From contig JAIRXI010000149.1 in the NCBI GenBank assembly GCA_031268395.1, positions 1-7,022 on the forward strand: a stretch of DNA of 7,022 nucleotides, in the 5' to 3' direction. The DNA comes from Tannerella sp. (GTDB lineage: Bacteria; Bacteroidota; Bacteroidia; Bacteroidales; Tannerellaceae). Both the position numbers and the translations under genes were made by a program. Shown in pieces: positions 6,781-7,022 of the stretch. The notes beneath the pieces were generated by a model. The model searched no databases. It saw nothing but the letters and a program-made list of their open reading frames with translations, and was not told the origin of the DNA. Positions within the stretch are counted from its first letter, which is position 1, and each line of letters opens with the position of its first letter.

Positions 6781-6788
6781 TATCTTTG
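6781..6788 (+). promoter_or_regulatory. Bacteroidota-type -7 promoter element
   Basis: tatctttg is an exact match to the Bacteroidota sigma-factor -7 consensus TAnnTTTG, and I found no other match in the 1067-base gap. The expected -33 TTTG is not clearly present 19-21 bases upstream, which fits an activator-dependent promoter driven from the repeats at 6718-6755. Transcription would start near 6795 and run toward the frame at 6906, giving a leader of about 110 bases. Confidence 0.6.
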
Positions 6789-6813
6789 TCGCATCTTTAT
6801 GACAGAGATGAGG

Positions 6814-6860
6814 AATACAGCCGGCATCAGGAATTAACGGCTTTCTTTTCCGGCTGTATT
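6814..6860 (+). promoter_or_regulatory. leader stem-loop with an alternative terminator-like pairing
   Basis: aatacagccgg (6814-6824) is exactly complementary to ccggctgtatt (6850-6860), an 11-bp stem with a 25-base loop. The same left arm can instead pair agccg (6819-6823) with cggct (6838-6842), which is directly followed by ttctttt. The early, weaker pairing resembles a small terminator and the later, stronger one would replace it. This could be an attenuator, a ligand- or protein-sensing leader, or simply a stabilising 5' hairpin. Confidence 0.4.
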
Positions 6861-6905
6861 TCCATCGCATGAAAACAGGATTTGCTTTTACATATATTAT
6901 ATAAC

Positions 6906-7022
6906 ATGATAACACGGAGAAATCTTATCAGACAATCACTGGAACTGTCCACCCCGACGGCGAACGTTGCATGCCTTGATTCACAGAGCCGGAATACGGA
7001 GGCAAATACATGCTTTTCTCCC
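6906..7022 (+). CDS. start of an unidentified gene, truncated by the window end
   Basis: An open frame from ATG at 6906 runs through 39 codons to the last base (MITRRNLIRQ... CFSP). It lies about 110 bases after the predicted transcription start and downstream of the leader stem-loop, which supports a real transcription unit. I recognise no family in these residues. They are basic at first and then Ser/Thr/Asn-rich, with no signal peptide or membrane segment yet. An alternative start is ATG at 7010, which is in a different frame and is preceded at seven bases by ggagg (6998-7002), an unusually good Shine-Dalgarno match for this organism group. Either one could be the true start. Confidence 0.4.
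   Translation, partial: MITRRNLIRQSLELSTPTANVACLDSQSRNTEANTCFSP

Larger units (their letters stand above)
5839..6905. other. repeat-rich intergenic region without a convincing gene
   Basis: These 1067 bases separate the esterase from the next reading frame. Positions 5839-5925 show nothing recognisable. Positions 5926-6589 are a composite of nested inverted repeats and hairpin modules, listed separately. Positions 6590-6717 hold fragments of short palindromic repeats and become AT-rich. Positions 6718-6905 carry operator-like repeats, a promoter element and a structured leader. Open frames of 84-109 codons exist on both strands, but they read through the palindromes, encode repeated peptides derived from the repeats, and lack family signatures, so I do not call them genes. 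Confidence 0.8.

Noticed and set aside
6586..6915. 109-codon minus-strand open frame
   Set aside because: It covers the operator-like repeats, the promoter element and the leader hairpin, is AT-rich, and has no recognisable domain.

Overview
The window looks like a piece of a Bacteroidota chromosome, most likely order Bacteroidales. The reasons are a SusC/SusD pair, a lipoprotein-type SusD, absence of Shine-Dalgarno sequences at the two internal gene starts, and one exact match to the Bacteroidota -7 promoter element (TAnnTTTG).

Positions 1-5838 are the end of a polysaccharide-utilisation locus, all on the plus strand. It starts inside a SusC-like TonB-dependent outer-membrane transporter, whose 5' end lies before the window. 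After 12 bases comes a complete SusD-like surface glycan-binding lipoprotein. A 144-base gap holding a strong stem-loop follows, then a complete, secreted AXE1/CE7-type carbohydrate esterase. The likely division of labour is that the esterase removes acetyl or other acyl groups from a plant-type glycan, SusD captures the oligosaccharide at the cell surface, and SusC imports it with TonB energy. No glycoside hydrolase or sensor is in view, so the glycan is unknown. The esterase gene is clearly richer in G+C than the transporter genes.

Positions 5839-6905 (1067 bases) have no convincing gene but are dense with nested inverted repeats. A 74-base sequence at 5926-5999 recurs inverted at 6516-6589 with 72 of 74 positions identical, bracketing 516 bases. 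Inside lie a 124-base near-palindrome with insertion-sequence-like ends (6091-6214) and a run of hairpin modules spaced about 53-54 bases apart (6379-6560). This looks like an accumulation of REP/MITE-type elements; no mobilising enzyme is encoded here.

From about 6718 the sequence becomes a regulatory region. It has two 17-base direct repeats spaced exactly 21 bases apart, a TAnnTTTG promoter element at 6781-6788, and a leader with an 11-bp stem and a competing 5-bp stem followed by a T-rich run. A reading frame that opens at 6906 runs off the end of the window. This appears to be the start of a separately regulated transcription unit, possibly another utilisation locus, whose product I cannot identify.
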